Part shown: positions 7,127-13,884 of the stretch, in pieces
Layout of the letters: each line of letters opens with the position of its first letter
Position numbering within the stretch: position 1 is the first letter of the stretch
NCBI GenBank assembly: GCA_002343075.1
Contig: DDRH01000007.1
Coordinates: 1-31,479, forward strand
Reading direction: 5' to 3'
From: Phycisphaerales bacterium UBA2421
Lineage (GTDB): Bacteria > Planctomycetota > Phycisphaerae > Tepidisphaerales > Tepidisphaeraceae
Length of the DNA: 31,479 nt
Notes under the pieces: generated by a model
Database searches by the model: none
Seen by the model: only the letters and a program-made list of their open reading frames with translations
Told to the model about the DNA's origin: nothing
Made by a program: the position numbers and the translations under genes

Positions 7127-9078
7127 TTTAGCGGGATCGCCGTCACCCGGCCGAGCAGGCTCGCGATGTAAAAGTGCGTTTCATCCGCAGCACCGGTTGC
7201 GAGCAGGTGGCCGTGGTCGAGTTTGTACTCCCATTTCCGCTCGCCCGTCGCGGCGTCATACGATTGCACGGTTCCATCCACGCAGCCGATGACCACCTGC
7301 CCATTCGCCCAGCAGAAACTGCTGTCATACACAACATGGCCGGTTTCATGTTCCCACTTGATCGCACCGGTCGCAGCGTCGGCAGCGAAGACTTTGCTTT
7401 CGTCGCTCAGGCATCCGTACACTACACCATCGTGGTAGAGCGGCGATGAGTAGCCCATTTTCTTGCGATCGATCTGCCATTTCTCCTCGCCCGATTGCGT
7501 GTCGAGCGCGTGAAGTATGCCGTCGTTTGTGCACACAAAAACCAGCTTCTCCTCCACCGCCAACGCTGGTGATGTGATGGCGGGTGCGAAGGCGCTGAAG
7601 TTCGGGAGCATTCTCTGTTCGCGACCCAGGTACTTCTTCCATACTTCAGTCCCGGTTTCTGCATCGATGCAGCGGAAGTAGTTGTCCCATCCACCGATGA
7701 AGAAACGTTCGCCATCGGTGGCAGCCTTGGATTGAAAGAGATTGCCACCCTGTACTCGCCATTTGAGTTCGCCGGTCTGCGCGTTCAGGCCGTAGATGGT
7801 GGTGTCGGCGCTGCCGATGCAAACCGTGTTCTTTGCTACACTTGCGCCGGCGAGGACCGCGCCATCGGTTTTGAACTTCCACATCATTGTGCCGTCGTTC
7901 AGCTTGACCGCGTAGACATGGTGATCGGCGCTACCGATGTACGCAACGTCACCCTGTATGTGCGGCGCGGAGAAGATCGAGTCGCCGGTTTTGAAGCGCC
8001 ATTGAATCGCACCGCTACTGGGCTCGAGTTTCACCAATTCGCCAGCCATCGTGGTGACGTAGAGCGCGTCGGCGGTGCGAACAAGACGCGACTGAACCGC
8101 AGCGCTGAGCGGAGATTTCCACGCGCCTGAGAAAGAAGTCGCACCAAGATCGCCTTGCCTGTAAAGCACGCGCGTCTCCTTGCGCTTCATCGGAAACTCC
8201 CCCACCTTCGTCCACACCACCTCATCCACCACAGGGACTGACTTGTCGCGGATCAACTCGCCTTGTTGCCCCGACGCGACGGCCGCCGAAGTGCTCGGCG
8301 GAACAGGGGTCTGTTTTGGCTTTCCCAGACTCCTGCGCGTGATGATCAGCTTGTCTTTTTCAATGTCGATAACGGAGTAGCTGCCCTGGTACAGCCCCTT
8401 CTGCATGATGGCCGGCACGCCGTTGATGTCCCACTGGATATCGCTGTGGCCGTGGCCCTGCAGCCAAAGCACGACGTTGTACGGATCAACCAGTTCGATC
8501 AGATCCTGCTCGTTATCCACCTGCACCTTTTCGCGGCCGACCCAATGGTGAAATGCGATGACGACCGGTGCTTCCGTGCCGACTTTCTCAAGTTCAATCT
8601 TCAACCAATCCAACTGCTGCTGGCTGATGTGGCCCCAGTGTTCGAGCAGCACCGTTGAATCGAGCAGAAAAAAATGCACGCCGCCGTGCTCTATGTGCTG
8701 ATACAGCGGCTGGCCGGTGCCTTTCACGAAACCTTCTTTGCCCAGCGGGTTCCAGCGGACGTCGTGGTTCCCCGGCGTGTGGTAATACGGCACCGTCATC
8801 GATTTGAGCCGTTCCTGCAACAGGTCGTATTCGAGTTGGCTTCCCACCTCTACAACATCGCCGGTGTTGATCGCCAGCATGGGTCTTGGGTCGAGCGCGC
8901 TGATCTCCTTGAAGAGCCTCTCGTTGCGCGCAGCATTCACGTCGTCCCCTTTCTGCGGGTTCACATGGGTGTCGCTCGTGTGCACGAACCGAAACTGCCC
9001 GGCGACGGGTGAGACGAGGAATGAAGCGGCCACAGAAACAAAGAGGCCCAGACACAGGCGGCTGGATAGGCTATTCAT
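7123..9078 (-). CDS. Secreted metallophosphoesterase fused to a PQQ-type beta-propeller
   Basis: A 651-residue exported protein with a signal peptide (residues 1-27, cut near VAG-Q). The first half is a calcineurin-like metallophosphoesterase with all metal motifs in order: Asp36-x-His38 (SDTHV), Asp74 (NTGD), GNHD at 103-106, His177 in AFHHW and GHGH at 208-211. Residues from about 330 to the end are repeated PQQ_2/quinoprotein-like blades; examples are the IYGLNAQTGELKW and VFAADAATGAIKWEHE blades, each with the A-x-x-x-x-G-x-x-x-W pattern. Such propellers can bind ligands or proteins without PQQ. The substrate is unknown. The gene is convergent with the amidase. The start is followed by a normal signal peptide. 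No good Shine-Dalgarno is seen; a CATCAT lies 6 nt upstream. Confidence 0.9.
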   Translation of the reverse strand: MNSLSSRLCLGLFVSVAASFLVSPVAGQFRFVHTSDTHVNPQKGDDVNAARNERLFKEISALDPRPMLAINTGDVVEVGSQLEYDLLQERLKSMTVPYYHTPGNHDVRWNPLGKEGFVKGTGQPLYQHIEHGGVHFFLLDSTVLLEHWGHISQQQLDWLKIELEKVGTEAPVVIAFHHWVGREKVQVDNEQDLIELVDPYNVVLWLQGHGHSDIQWDINGVPAIMQKGLYQGSYSVIDIEKDKLIITRRSLGKPKQTPVPPSTSAAVASGQQGELIRDKSVPVVDEVVWTKVGEFPMKRKETRVLYRQGDLGATSFSGAWKSPLSAAVQSRLVRTADALYVTTMAGELVKLEPSSGAIQWRFKTGDSIFSAPHIQGDVAYIGSADHHVYAVKLNDGTMMWKFKTDGAVLAGASVAKNTVCIGSADTTIYGLNAQTGELKWRVQGGNLFQSKAATDGERFFIGGWDNYFRCIDAETGTEVWKKYLGREQRMLPNFSAFAPAITSPALAVEEKLVFVCTNDGILHALDTQSGEEKWQIDRKKMGYSSPLYHDGVVYGCLSDESKVFAADAATGAIKWEHETGHVVYDSSFCWANGQVVIGCVDGTVQSYDAATGERKWEYKLDHGHLLATGAADETHFYIASLLGRVTAIPLK

Positions 9079-9157
9079 AAGAGCATGATGCCATCACACG
9101 AAGCATTTGTCTCCCCTTTCTGCCCCCGGCCGACTGCCTTCAGCCCGCTCTTCACAC

Positions 9158-9163
9158 TACAAT
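9158..9163 (+). promoter_or_regulatory. Candidate -10 box (TACAAT) for a leaderless recR
   Basis: TACAAT is followed by 6 nt and the recR ATG at 9170. There is no Shine-Dalgarno, and the sequence at the -35 position (TGCCTT) is poor. Confidence 0.4.
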
Positions 9164-9169
9164 CGGCCC

Positions 9170-9775
9170 ATGGCTTCCTATACGCAATCGATCCAGAATC
9201 TCATCAACCAGTTCGCCTCGCTGCCGGGCATCGGGCTTCGGTCGGCAGAGCGGATTGCGTTTCATTTGCTCAAACAAAAGCCAGAGGACGCACTCATGCT
9301 GGCAGAGGCGATTCGCGACGTGAAGACGCGCATTCGTCATTGCTCGGTTTGCTATAACCTCAGTGAAGGCGAGCTATGCAATATATGCTCCGACCCTTCT
9401 CGCGATCAGACGGTGGTATGCGTCATCGAACAGCCGAAAGATCTTCTCGCGCTGGAGACCGCGGGGAGTTTCCGGGGGGTTTATCACGTGCTTCTAGGCC
9501 GTATTGCCCCGCTGGAGGGGATGGAGCCTGGTGATGTCACCATCGACGCGCTGCTGGCTCGTCTTGAACAGGGGCAAATCAGGGAAATCATCATGGGAAC
9601 CAACCCAAACCTGGAGGGCGACGGCACGGCACTGCATATTCAGAACGAAGTTGGCCGACGATTTCCCGATGTCCAGCTAACCCGGCTCGCCCGCGGGCTG
9701 GCCGCGGGGAGCAACATTGAATATGCCAACAAAAGCGTGCTGGCGGATGCGATTTCAGGCCGGCAGAAGATGTGA
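9170..9775 (+). CDS. recR: Recombination mediator RecR
   Basis: A ring-forming protein that, with RecF/RecO, loads RecA at gaps during recombinational DNA repair in the cytoplasm. The 201 residues match the usual length of about 200. Visible in order: an N-terminal helix-hairpin-helix (ASLPGIGLRSAERIAFHLL, residues 16-34), a four-Cys zinc finger (Cys58, Cys61, Cys70, Cys73), a Toprim domain starting VVCVIEQPKDLLALE with Glu86, and the C-terminal Walker-B-like TRLARGLAAGSNIEYA. An upstream extension of the frame is possible, but the ATG at 9170 starts exactly where the family does. dnaX and ybaB, frequent neighbours, are not here. The stop codon overlaps the base of a large palindromic repeat. 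Confidence 0.97.
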   Translation: MASYTQSIQNLINQFASLPGIGLRSAERIAFHLLKQKPEDALMLAEAIRDVKTRIRHCSVCYNLSEGELCNICSDPSRDQTVVCVIEQPKDLLALETAGSFRGVYHVLLGRIAPLEGMEPGDVTIDALLARLEQGQIREIIMGTNPNLEGDGTALHIQNEVGRRFPDVQLTRLARGLAAGSNIEYANKSVLADAISGRQKM

Positions 9776-9879
9776 CCCGCGGGGGAATTGCGGATTTCAG
9801 ATTTCGGATTGCGGATTCGAATTGGGCATCATTACCAATCCGAAATCCGCAATCCCCAATCCCAAATCCCCGCAGGGTC
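9774..9879. repeat. Long imperfect palindrome of the GGATTGCGGATT type
   Basis: The ends pair as GACCC+GCGGGG (9774-9784) with CCCCGC+A+GGGTC (9868-9879). Between them, GATTGCGGATTTC-like and GAAATCCGCAATC-like tracts form an imperfect hairpin about 106 nt long. It begins at the recR stop. The 11-mer GATTGCGGATT (9807-9817) recurs twice at 23675-23707. It may act as a 3'-end stabiliser or terminator, or be a non-autonomous mobile palindrome. Confidence 0.65.
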
Positions 9880-9947
9880 GATAAACCTTGCGAAATCCGC
9901 AGCTTGCGGCAGTTCGGTGGGGCCATTTGCCTGCCCGACAATCGAAT

Positions 9948-10106
9948 CGTACATCAATGTCGTCAGGCACAACGCACTCAGCCCGCTGCAAGGCTGGCTG
10001 AGGCCTGATGGGTGTACGCGGGGCGTTCCCGCCTCTGCACTCACGACGCTCCCCTTCCCACTTTCTGGCGACACCCGCCGTGGTTCACTCCACGGCGGGT
10101 GTTTTT
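9948..10106 (+). ncRNA. Candidate structured small RNA ending in a strong terminator
   Basis: An outer 6-bp stem (9948-9953 with 10013-10018) and an internal loop (9 and 4 nt) lead to a 6-bp stem (9963-9968 with 10003-10008). An 8-nt one-sided bulge (9969-9976) and an 11-bp stem with one mismatch (9977-9987 with 9992-10002) are capped by a GCAA tetraloop (9988-9991). A 13-bp terminator hairpin follows at 10071-10106. SRP RNA genes lie near recR in some bacteria, but I cannot find the SRP signature (GTCAGG... GGAA... AGCAGC) here. The family is unidentified. The 5' end is a guess. It could instead be a long recR 3' UTR. Confidence 0.4.
10071..10106 (+). terminator. Strong rho-independent terminator
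   Basis: A perfect 13-bp GC-rich stem (10071-10083 with 10090-10102), a 6-nt loop and TTTT form a classical terminator. The nearest upstream gene on this strand, recR, ends almost 300 bp earlier, so the terminator more likely ends a short RNA or a long recR 3' UTR. Confidence 0.9.
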
Positions 10107-10287
10107 CACTTCAGAGCCTCCAAGCCAATCGCCTCACCGCCGAAGGCGCTCCGCCGCCTGCTCAACAATATGAGCATGACATTTTCCAGAGATCGCTGGT
10201 GGTTTTTCGTTGACCGGCGTGGCCCGATAACGTAACCTAACCGCTGTTTTGTCACGTCTGTTCATCAGAAGAAGAATTGTCAGTCAC

Positions 10288-10308
10288 ATCTGCTGCACGC
10301 AGATTTTT
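10288..10308 (+). terminator. Short terminator-like hairpin upstream of ispE
   Basis: A 6-bp stem ATCTGC/GCAGAT (10288-10293 with 10299-10304), a 5-nt loop and a run of T residues form a weak terminator. No gene of this strand lies between it and the stronger terminator at 10071-10106. It could end a second short transcript or attenuate one entering ispE. Confidence 0.4.
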
Positions 10309-10398
10309 GTAAAACTGAATAGGCCGTGAAGGTTGAAGTGCCAGGGCCAAGGCGCGAGTGCCGGCGATGGCGGTTTTCCCCGCGCGTGTCGTGCCGCG

Positions 10399-10404
10399 TA
10401 TCAT
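10399..10404 (+). promoter_or_regulatory. Candidate -10 box (TATCAT) for a leaderless ispE
   Basis: TATCAT is followed by 7 nt and the ATG at 10412. No Shine-Dalgarno precedes any of the possible ispE starts (10358, 10367, 10403, 10412). A weak TTCCCC lies at the -35 position. Confidence 0.35.
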
Positions 10405-10411
10405 GTATGGC

Positions 10412-11347
10412 ATGCGCCCTCTGGAGCTACTGGCACCGGCCAAAGTCAACCTCGTCTTGCGCGTAGGCCCTGTCGAGCCGAACGGGTTTCACCCGCTGGC
10501 GAGTTGGATGTGTACGGTCGCGCTCTTTGATAAGTTAACAGTTGCTCGTTCCAGCCAGCCGGGTGTTTCGTTTCGGTGTGATGATCCGGCAATGCCCACC
10601 GGCACCGCCAATCTGGTGGTACGAGCGGCGAATCGCCTGATGAATGAAGCGAGCCTGCACCAAGCATGTGCGGCAGAAGCCGGCGGTGCTTCATCCATTT
10701 CAGGCGTGTCGATTTCGCTGGAAAAGCGGATCCCCCCTGCGGCCGGGTTGGGCGGTGGGAGTTCCGATGCTGCGGCCACCCTGGTTGCGATCAACCAGTT
10801 GCTTGAACATCAATTGTCGCGCGCCCGACTCGTGGAGGAGGCGGCGGCGCTCGGCAGTGATGTGCCGTTCTTCTTCGCTGCGCCCAGTGCCTGGTGCACG
10901 GGGCGCGGCGAGAAGACATTACCTCTTGCCCCGCCGAGGGTTGCGCAATGGGTGATGCTCGCTTTTCCAAGCTTCGGCCTGTCGACGGCAGCGGTCTATC
11001 GACGGCTGGACGAATTGAGGACAAATGGCTCATCAGCATTGAATTCGCTGGAATATTTGCAGCCCCCGGTCGATCTAAGTGAGTATCCCGACCTGCCCGC
11101 AAGGTCATTGCTTGGCCGGCTGCAGAACGATCTTGAGACGCCTGCGTTCGATTTGCGGCCGGAATTGGGTGATCTTCGGCAGTCGATCGAACGCAAGATT
11201 GATCGCCCGGTGCGAATGAGCGGCAGCGGTTCCACGCTGTTCTCGCTGTTTGACACCGAGGCAGAAGCGGTCGCGACCAGCGCCGCTGTGAACGAACATT
11301 TTGGTGTCAGAGTATTGCCCGCACAACTCGCGCCGGCACCGTTCTGA
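10412..11347 (+). CDS. ispE: 4-diphosphocytidyl-2-C-methyl-D-erythritol kinase
   Basis: A cytoplasmic GHMP-family kinase that phosphorylates CDP-methylerythritol with ATP, the fourth step of the MEP route to isoprenoids. The N-terminal LLAPAKVNLVLRVG is the family's substrate-side motif. IPPAAGLGGGSSDAAATL is the GHMP glycine-rich phosphate loop. RMSGSGSTLFSLF near the C-terminus is the third GHMP motif. About 311 residues from this start, slightly longer than the usual 280-300. I chose the ATG at 10412 because the conserved part begins there and a TATCAT box lies 7 nt upstream; ATG 10403, ATG 10367 and GTG 10358 are open alternatives. SpoVG follows on the same strand after 237 bp. In many bacteria ispE and spoVG are neighbours, which strengthens both calls. 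Confidence 0.95.
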   Translation: MRPLELLAPAKVNLVLRVGPVEPNGFHPLASWMCTVALFDKLTVARSSQPGVSFRCDDPAMPTGTANLVVRAANRLMNEASLHQACAAEAGGASSISGVSISLEKRIPPAAGLGGGSSDAAATLVAINQLLEHQLSRARLVEEAAALGSDVPFFFAAPSAWCTGRGEKTLPLAPPRVAQWVMLAFPSFGLSTAAVYRRLDELRTNGSSALNSLEYLQPPVDLSEYPDLPARSLLGRLQNDLETPAFDLRPELGDLRQSIERKIDRPVRMSGSGSTLFSLFDTEAEAVATSAAVNEHFGVRVLPAQLAPAPF

Positions 11348-11471
11348 CGCTGTTGGTATTGTGACTGCAAGATGCACCGCGATCGAGATGGAGCGGTTGA
11401 ACGCATCCCTGAGACGTCGTGGCGCATCGTGCAGTGCAACGGAATGACTCCAGCTGAATGGAGACATTGCC

Positions 11472-11477
11472 TAGAAT
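11472..11477 (+). promoter_or_regulatory. Possible -10 box (TAGAAT) upstream of spoVG
   Basis: TAGAAT lies 107 bp before the SpoVG start, in the 237-bp spacer after ispE. The sequence 17 nt upstream (TCCAGC) is a poor -35, so the call is weak. Confidence 0.25.
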
Positions 11478-11584
11478 AGTGGAGTTGTTTTCGCATCGGC
11501 GGAGACCTGCGCTGCACGCACGTCTTGCTCGTGTTCGCCGGTGTGTTGAAGTTCACATCTTTGGGTCTACAGCAGGAGCGCGCC

Positions 11585-12100
11585 ATGCAGCTCTCAGAAA
11601 TACGCATCAGTCTCTGCCCGCCCCACGGCGGTCGGCTGAAGGCTTTTTGTTCGCTCACGTTTGACAACACTTTCGTCATCCGCGACGTCAAGCTGATCGA
11701 TGGAAATGACGGGCTTTTCCTCGCCATGCCCGCGCGAAAGCTTTGCGACCGCTGCCGAAGGTGCGGCGAGAAAAACCACCTTCGTGCAAAGTTCTGCAAC
11801 AACTGCGGCCAACATCTCGACGAAAATCGCGCAATTCGCGCCAGCGGGAACGGTGCAAGGGTGAAGTTGCACGCAGATATTGCGCATCCCATCAATGCCG
11901 AGTGCCGCCGCGACATTGAGCAGCGCGCCCTGGCCGCCTATCGTGAAGAAGTGGAACGCAGCAAGCAGCCCGGCTACCAACCCCTGCGGATTGACCTCGA
12001 CTATGACGATCTTCACGACGACCACGCCCCCGCGCCAAAACTGCGCGGCTTTGATGCAATACCGCAGATTGTCGATGCCAAGCAAGTTGCGCGCCCGTGA
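11585..12100 (+). CDS. spoVG: SpoVG-family protein with an inserted zinc ribbon
   Basis: SpoVG proteins are small site-specific DNA/RNA-binding regulators. Residues 1-50 match the family core: RLKAFCSLTFDNTFVIRD, then KLIDGNDGLFLAMPARK. The second part of the core, DIAHPINAECRRDIEQRAL, appears only at residues 98-116. Between them sits an insert of about 45 residues with Cys54, Cys57, Cys60, Cys71 and Cys74; the C-x2-C-x10-C-x2-C pattern of the last four reads as a zinc ribbon. A charged tail (residues 130-171) follows. The total is 171 residues against 85-100 in typical SpoVG. The start at 11585 has AGGAG 6 nt upstream; a longer frame exists but carries no family sequence. The neighbour ispE is a common partner. 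The insert could change nucleic-acid preference; this is inference. Confidence 0.88.
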   Translation: MQLSEIRISLCPPHGGRLKAFCSLTFDNTFVIRDVKLIDGNDGLFLAMPARKLCDRCRRCGEKNHLRAKFCNNCGQHLDENRAIRASGNGARVKLHADIAHPINAECRRDIEQRALAAYREEVERSKQPGYQPLRIDLDYDDLHDDHAPAPKLRGFDAIPQIVDAKQVARP

Positions 12101-12294
12101 GTTCGCGTGCCCGACACTAATGTGCCCGATCCACGCGCCGGGTTAACTTTCGCACCTAACGTCGGGACCTGGTTGAGTGTCCGAAGCGGCAGTGCTGTCG
12201 CCGACTCGGCCGAGACCGACATGCATCCTGTACTCCGGAGCGTAGCTCTAGCCAGCATTGACTCGGGCGTGAAACAAAGATCGAAGGGAACCTC

Positions 12295-12813
12295 ATGAAT
12301 CGTCCAATCGCTTTTCTAGCGGCACTAAGCGGCTTTCTGTTGGCGGGTGCGGTAGCCATCGCCCAGGAACAGAGACCCAACCGGCCACAGGCTCAGACCA
12401 ACCCCGCGGCGCAGTTCGCACCGATGATCGAAGCTATTCGCAACACGCCCGGCTGTCTGGGCGTTGAGGCGGCGCGGCTACAGAGCGGCAAGTTCGCCAT
12501 TTTTGCCTTTTTCAAAGATAAAGAGGCCGCCAAGGCCTGGTACTACGATCCGGCGCACAAGCAGGCTATGCAGCGAATGATGCCCGATGCGGTGCCGCCC
12601 GATGGTCACGAGCCGATGAGCGACGTCCCGGCCGGAGTGCCCGTGCTGGCTGCGGCGACCATCACGCCCCCCGCTGCCGGACAGCAAGGCCTGCCCCAGA
12701 TTTCAATCGAACTGTACACCCCTCTTTCCGGCGGACTGCGCGTAGGCGGCGGCTTTGCACCCGAAGGCTTCGCGCCCGCTCCGCCACCAGCCACGCAACC
12801 CTCGGCCCAGTAG
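12295..12813 (+). CDS. Secreted small protein with a dimeric alpha/beta-barrel (ABM-like) segment
   Basis: 172 residues. Residues 1-23 are a signal peptide (cut near AIA-Q). A Pro/Gln-rich linker leads into a compact domain at about 40-100: PGCLGVEAARLQSGKFAIFA, then DKEAAKAWYYDPAHKQAMQRMM. This strand-helix order and the 'aW...H...m' pattern resemble antibiotic-biosynthesis-monooxygenase-type dimeric alpha/beta barrels, though an enzymatic role is unproven. The C-terminal part is Gly/Pro-rich, ending in an Ala/Pro tail. AGGGAA lies before the ATG. It is convergent with tyrA; a 16-bp direct repeat overlaps its stop codon. The function is unknown. Confidence 0.7.
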   Translation: MNRPIAFLAALSGFLLAGAVAIAQEQRPNRPQAQTNPAAQFAPMIEAIRNTPGCLGVEAARLQSGKFAIFAFFKDKEAAKAWYYDPAHKQAMQRMMPDAVPPDGHEPMSDVPAGVPVLAAATITPPAAGQQGLPQISIELYTPLSGGLRVGGGFAPEGFAPAPPPATQPSAQ

Positions 12814-12848
12814 TGCCCGACCCCAGCCCGACCCCAGTAGTGCCCGAC
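12806..12848 (+). repeat. 16-bp direct repeat with 27-bp period across a stop codon
   Basis: CCCAGTAGTGCCCGAC occurs at 12806-12821 and again at 12833-12848. The first copy contains the stop codon of the upstream secreted-protein gene. It looks like a local slippage duplication. Confidence 0.7.
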
Positions 12849-12877
12849 GAAGTTCCGGCAGCATAGGGACTCGAGCG

Positions 12878-12894
12878 GCGCGTTCTAAACGCGC
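12878..12894. other. GC-rich hairpin overlapping the tyrA stop
   Basis: GCGCGTT (12878-12884) and AACGCGC (12888-12894) form a perfect 7-bp stem around a 3-nt loop. The tyrA stop lies in it (12887-12885 on the minus strand). There is no T-run, so it may be a weak terminator or a 3'-end stabiliser between convergent genes. Confidence 0.4.
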
Positions 12895-13736
12895 GACTCA
12901 AGCCGTGCGCGGTTCTTCCTGCCGGCCTGTAGCGAGCGTCTGACCCCGGCTTCATCGCCCGCCCGGATCATGTCGGCTAGCCGCGCAGTCTGCTTTGCCG
13001 ACCTCCTCAACTCGGCGGCGATGTGCTCGGCGTTGTCGAGCAATATCTCGGCCCAGAGGTGCGGATTGCTTCCCGCCAGCCGGGTTGTGTCGAACAGGCC
13101 CTTGCCACTCACCTTCATCGATGCACTGGTTTGTTGAGACATCAGTAGCGTGGCAAGTGCCTGCGGGAGATGACTTGCCTTCGCCAGCACGCGGTCGTGC
13201 TCGCCGGGCGACATGAGCACCGGATTAAGCCCGATAGATCGCCAGAATGCCTTCACCATCCGCACCGCCGATGCATCAGTCTGGCGGGTTGGGGTAAGAA
13301 TGCACCTGCAGCCAGCAACCAGCGCGGAATCGGCGGCGGCAATCCCGGATCGCTCGCTTCCGAACATCGGATGGCTCCCGACGAACCGACGCCCGCGGTT
13401 GGGCAGCAAAGCGGACGCCATATCGACGATCGAACGCTTGGTACTACAGACGTCCGTCACAACCGTCTCATCCGGCAAATCTGGTGCAATCGCCTCGAAA
13501 ATGCTCCGGGCCGCCCCGAGTGGGGTCGCGATCACAATCAGGTCGGCTTGCGACGCACAATGCCCGGCGGAACTCGCCACATGGTCTACGATTTTTTCAC
13601 GCCGCGCCCGACTCCGGGCCAGCAACGACTTGTCATAACCATATATCTTACAATGCTTTACGCTTCTTCGTACTGCGAGCGCGATCGATCCGCCGATTAA
13701 TCCAAGTCCGATGATGCTCAAGCGGGTGGTCTGCAC
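12885..13736 (-). CDS. tyrA: Prephenate (or arogenate) dehydrogenase
   Basis: An NAD(P)-dependent enzyme of tyrosine synthesis that oxidatively decarboxylates prephenate or arogenate. The N-terminal Rossmann motif LSIIGLGLIGGSIALA (about residues 6-21) is clear. ADLIVIATPLGAA, VVTDVCSTKRSIV and FVGSHPMFGSERSGIAAAD, with the catalytic-region His, follow in family order. The C-terminal helical dimer domain includes LAKASHLPQALATLL and FDTTRLAGSNPHLWAEIL. At about 283 residues there is no fused ACT or chorismate-mutase domain. I chose the GTG at 13736 because it lies 6 nt after a TATTAT box with a TTGTGT at 17-nt spacing. A start 11 codons upstream is possible but would overlap that promoter and the longest possible accA frame. 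Confidence 0.92.
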   Translation of the reverse strand: MQTTRLSIIGLGLIGGSIALAVRRSVKHCKIYGYDKSLLARSRARREKIVDHVASSAGHCASQADLIVIATPLGAARSIFEAIAPDLPDETVVTDVCSTKRSIVDMASALLPNRGRRFVGSHPMFGSERSGIAAADSALVAGCRCILTPTRQTDASAVRMVKAFWRSIGLNPVLMSPGEHDRVLAKASHLPQALATLLMSQQTSASMKVSGKGLFDTTRLAGSNPHLWAEILLDNAEHIAAELRRSAKQTARLADMIRAGDEAGVRRSLQAGRKNRARLESRV

Positions 13737-13742
13737 AGTCCG

Positions 13743-13771
13743 ATAATACTGGTGCGTGAAGAAGCACACAA
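13743..13771 (-). promoter_or_regulatory. Promoter of tyrA (TTGTGT - 17 nt - TATTAT), leaderless
   Basis: On the minus strand TTGTGT (13771-13766), a 17-nt spacer and TATTAT (13748-13743) are followed by 6 nt and the GTG at 13736. The overlapping plus-strand sequence GATAAT (13742-13747) could be the -10 of a divergent start for accA at GTG 13756. Confidence 0.5.
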
Positions 13772-13884
13772 CGAAGACCGTTCGCCGTGGATCACCTGTC
13801 GCCGTCGCCCCCCGCTCCTTGAACGGCAGGGCCCAATCATTTATTTATGTGGACTTGGTAAGGAATCGACAAGGGAAGGCCACT

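Larger units (their letters stand above)
9776..10411. other. 636-bp stretch without a supported protein gene
   Basis: Contents in order: the palindromic repeat (9774-9879), a structured element with a tetraloop hairpin (9948-10018), a strong terminator (10071-10106), about 180 bp in which I see no feature, a short terminator-like hairpin (10288-10308) and the ispE promoter candidate. Open frames of 65-141 codons occur here but run through the palindromes and have no ribosome sites. Confidence 0.6.

Noticed and set aside
9901..10106. SRP RNA (ffs) next to recR
   Set aside because: SRP RNA is found near recR in some bacteria, but the conserved GTCAGG / GGAA tetraloop / AGCAGC arrangement is missing on both strands; the loop here is GCAA in a nearly perfect stem.
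9772..10235. Open frames of 75-141 codons downstream of recR
   Set aside because: They run through palindromic repeats and the terminator, have no ribosome site, and their composition follows the repeats.
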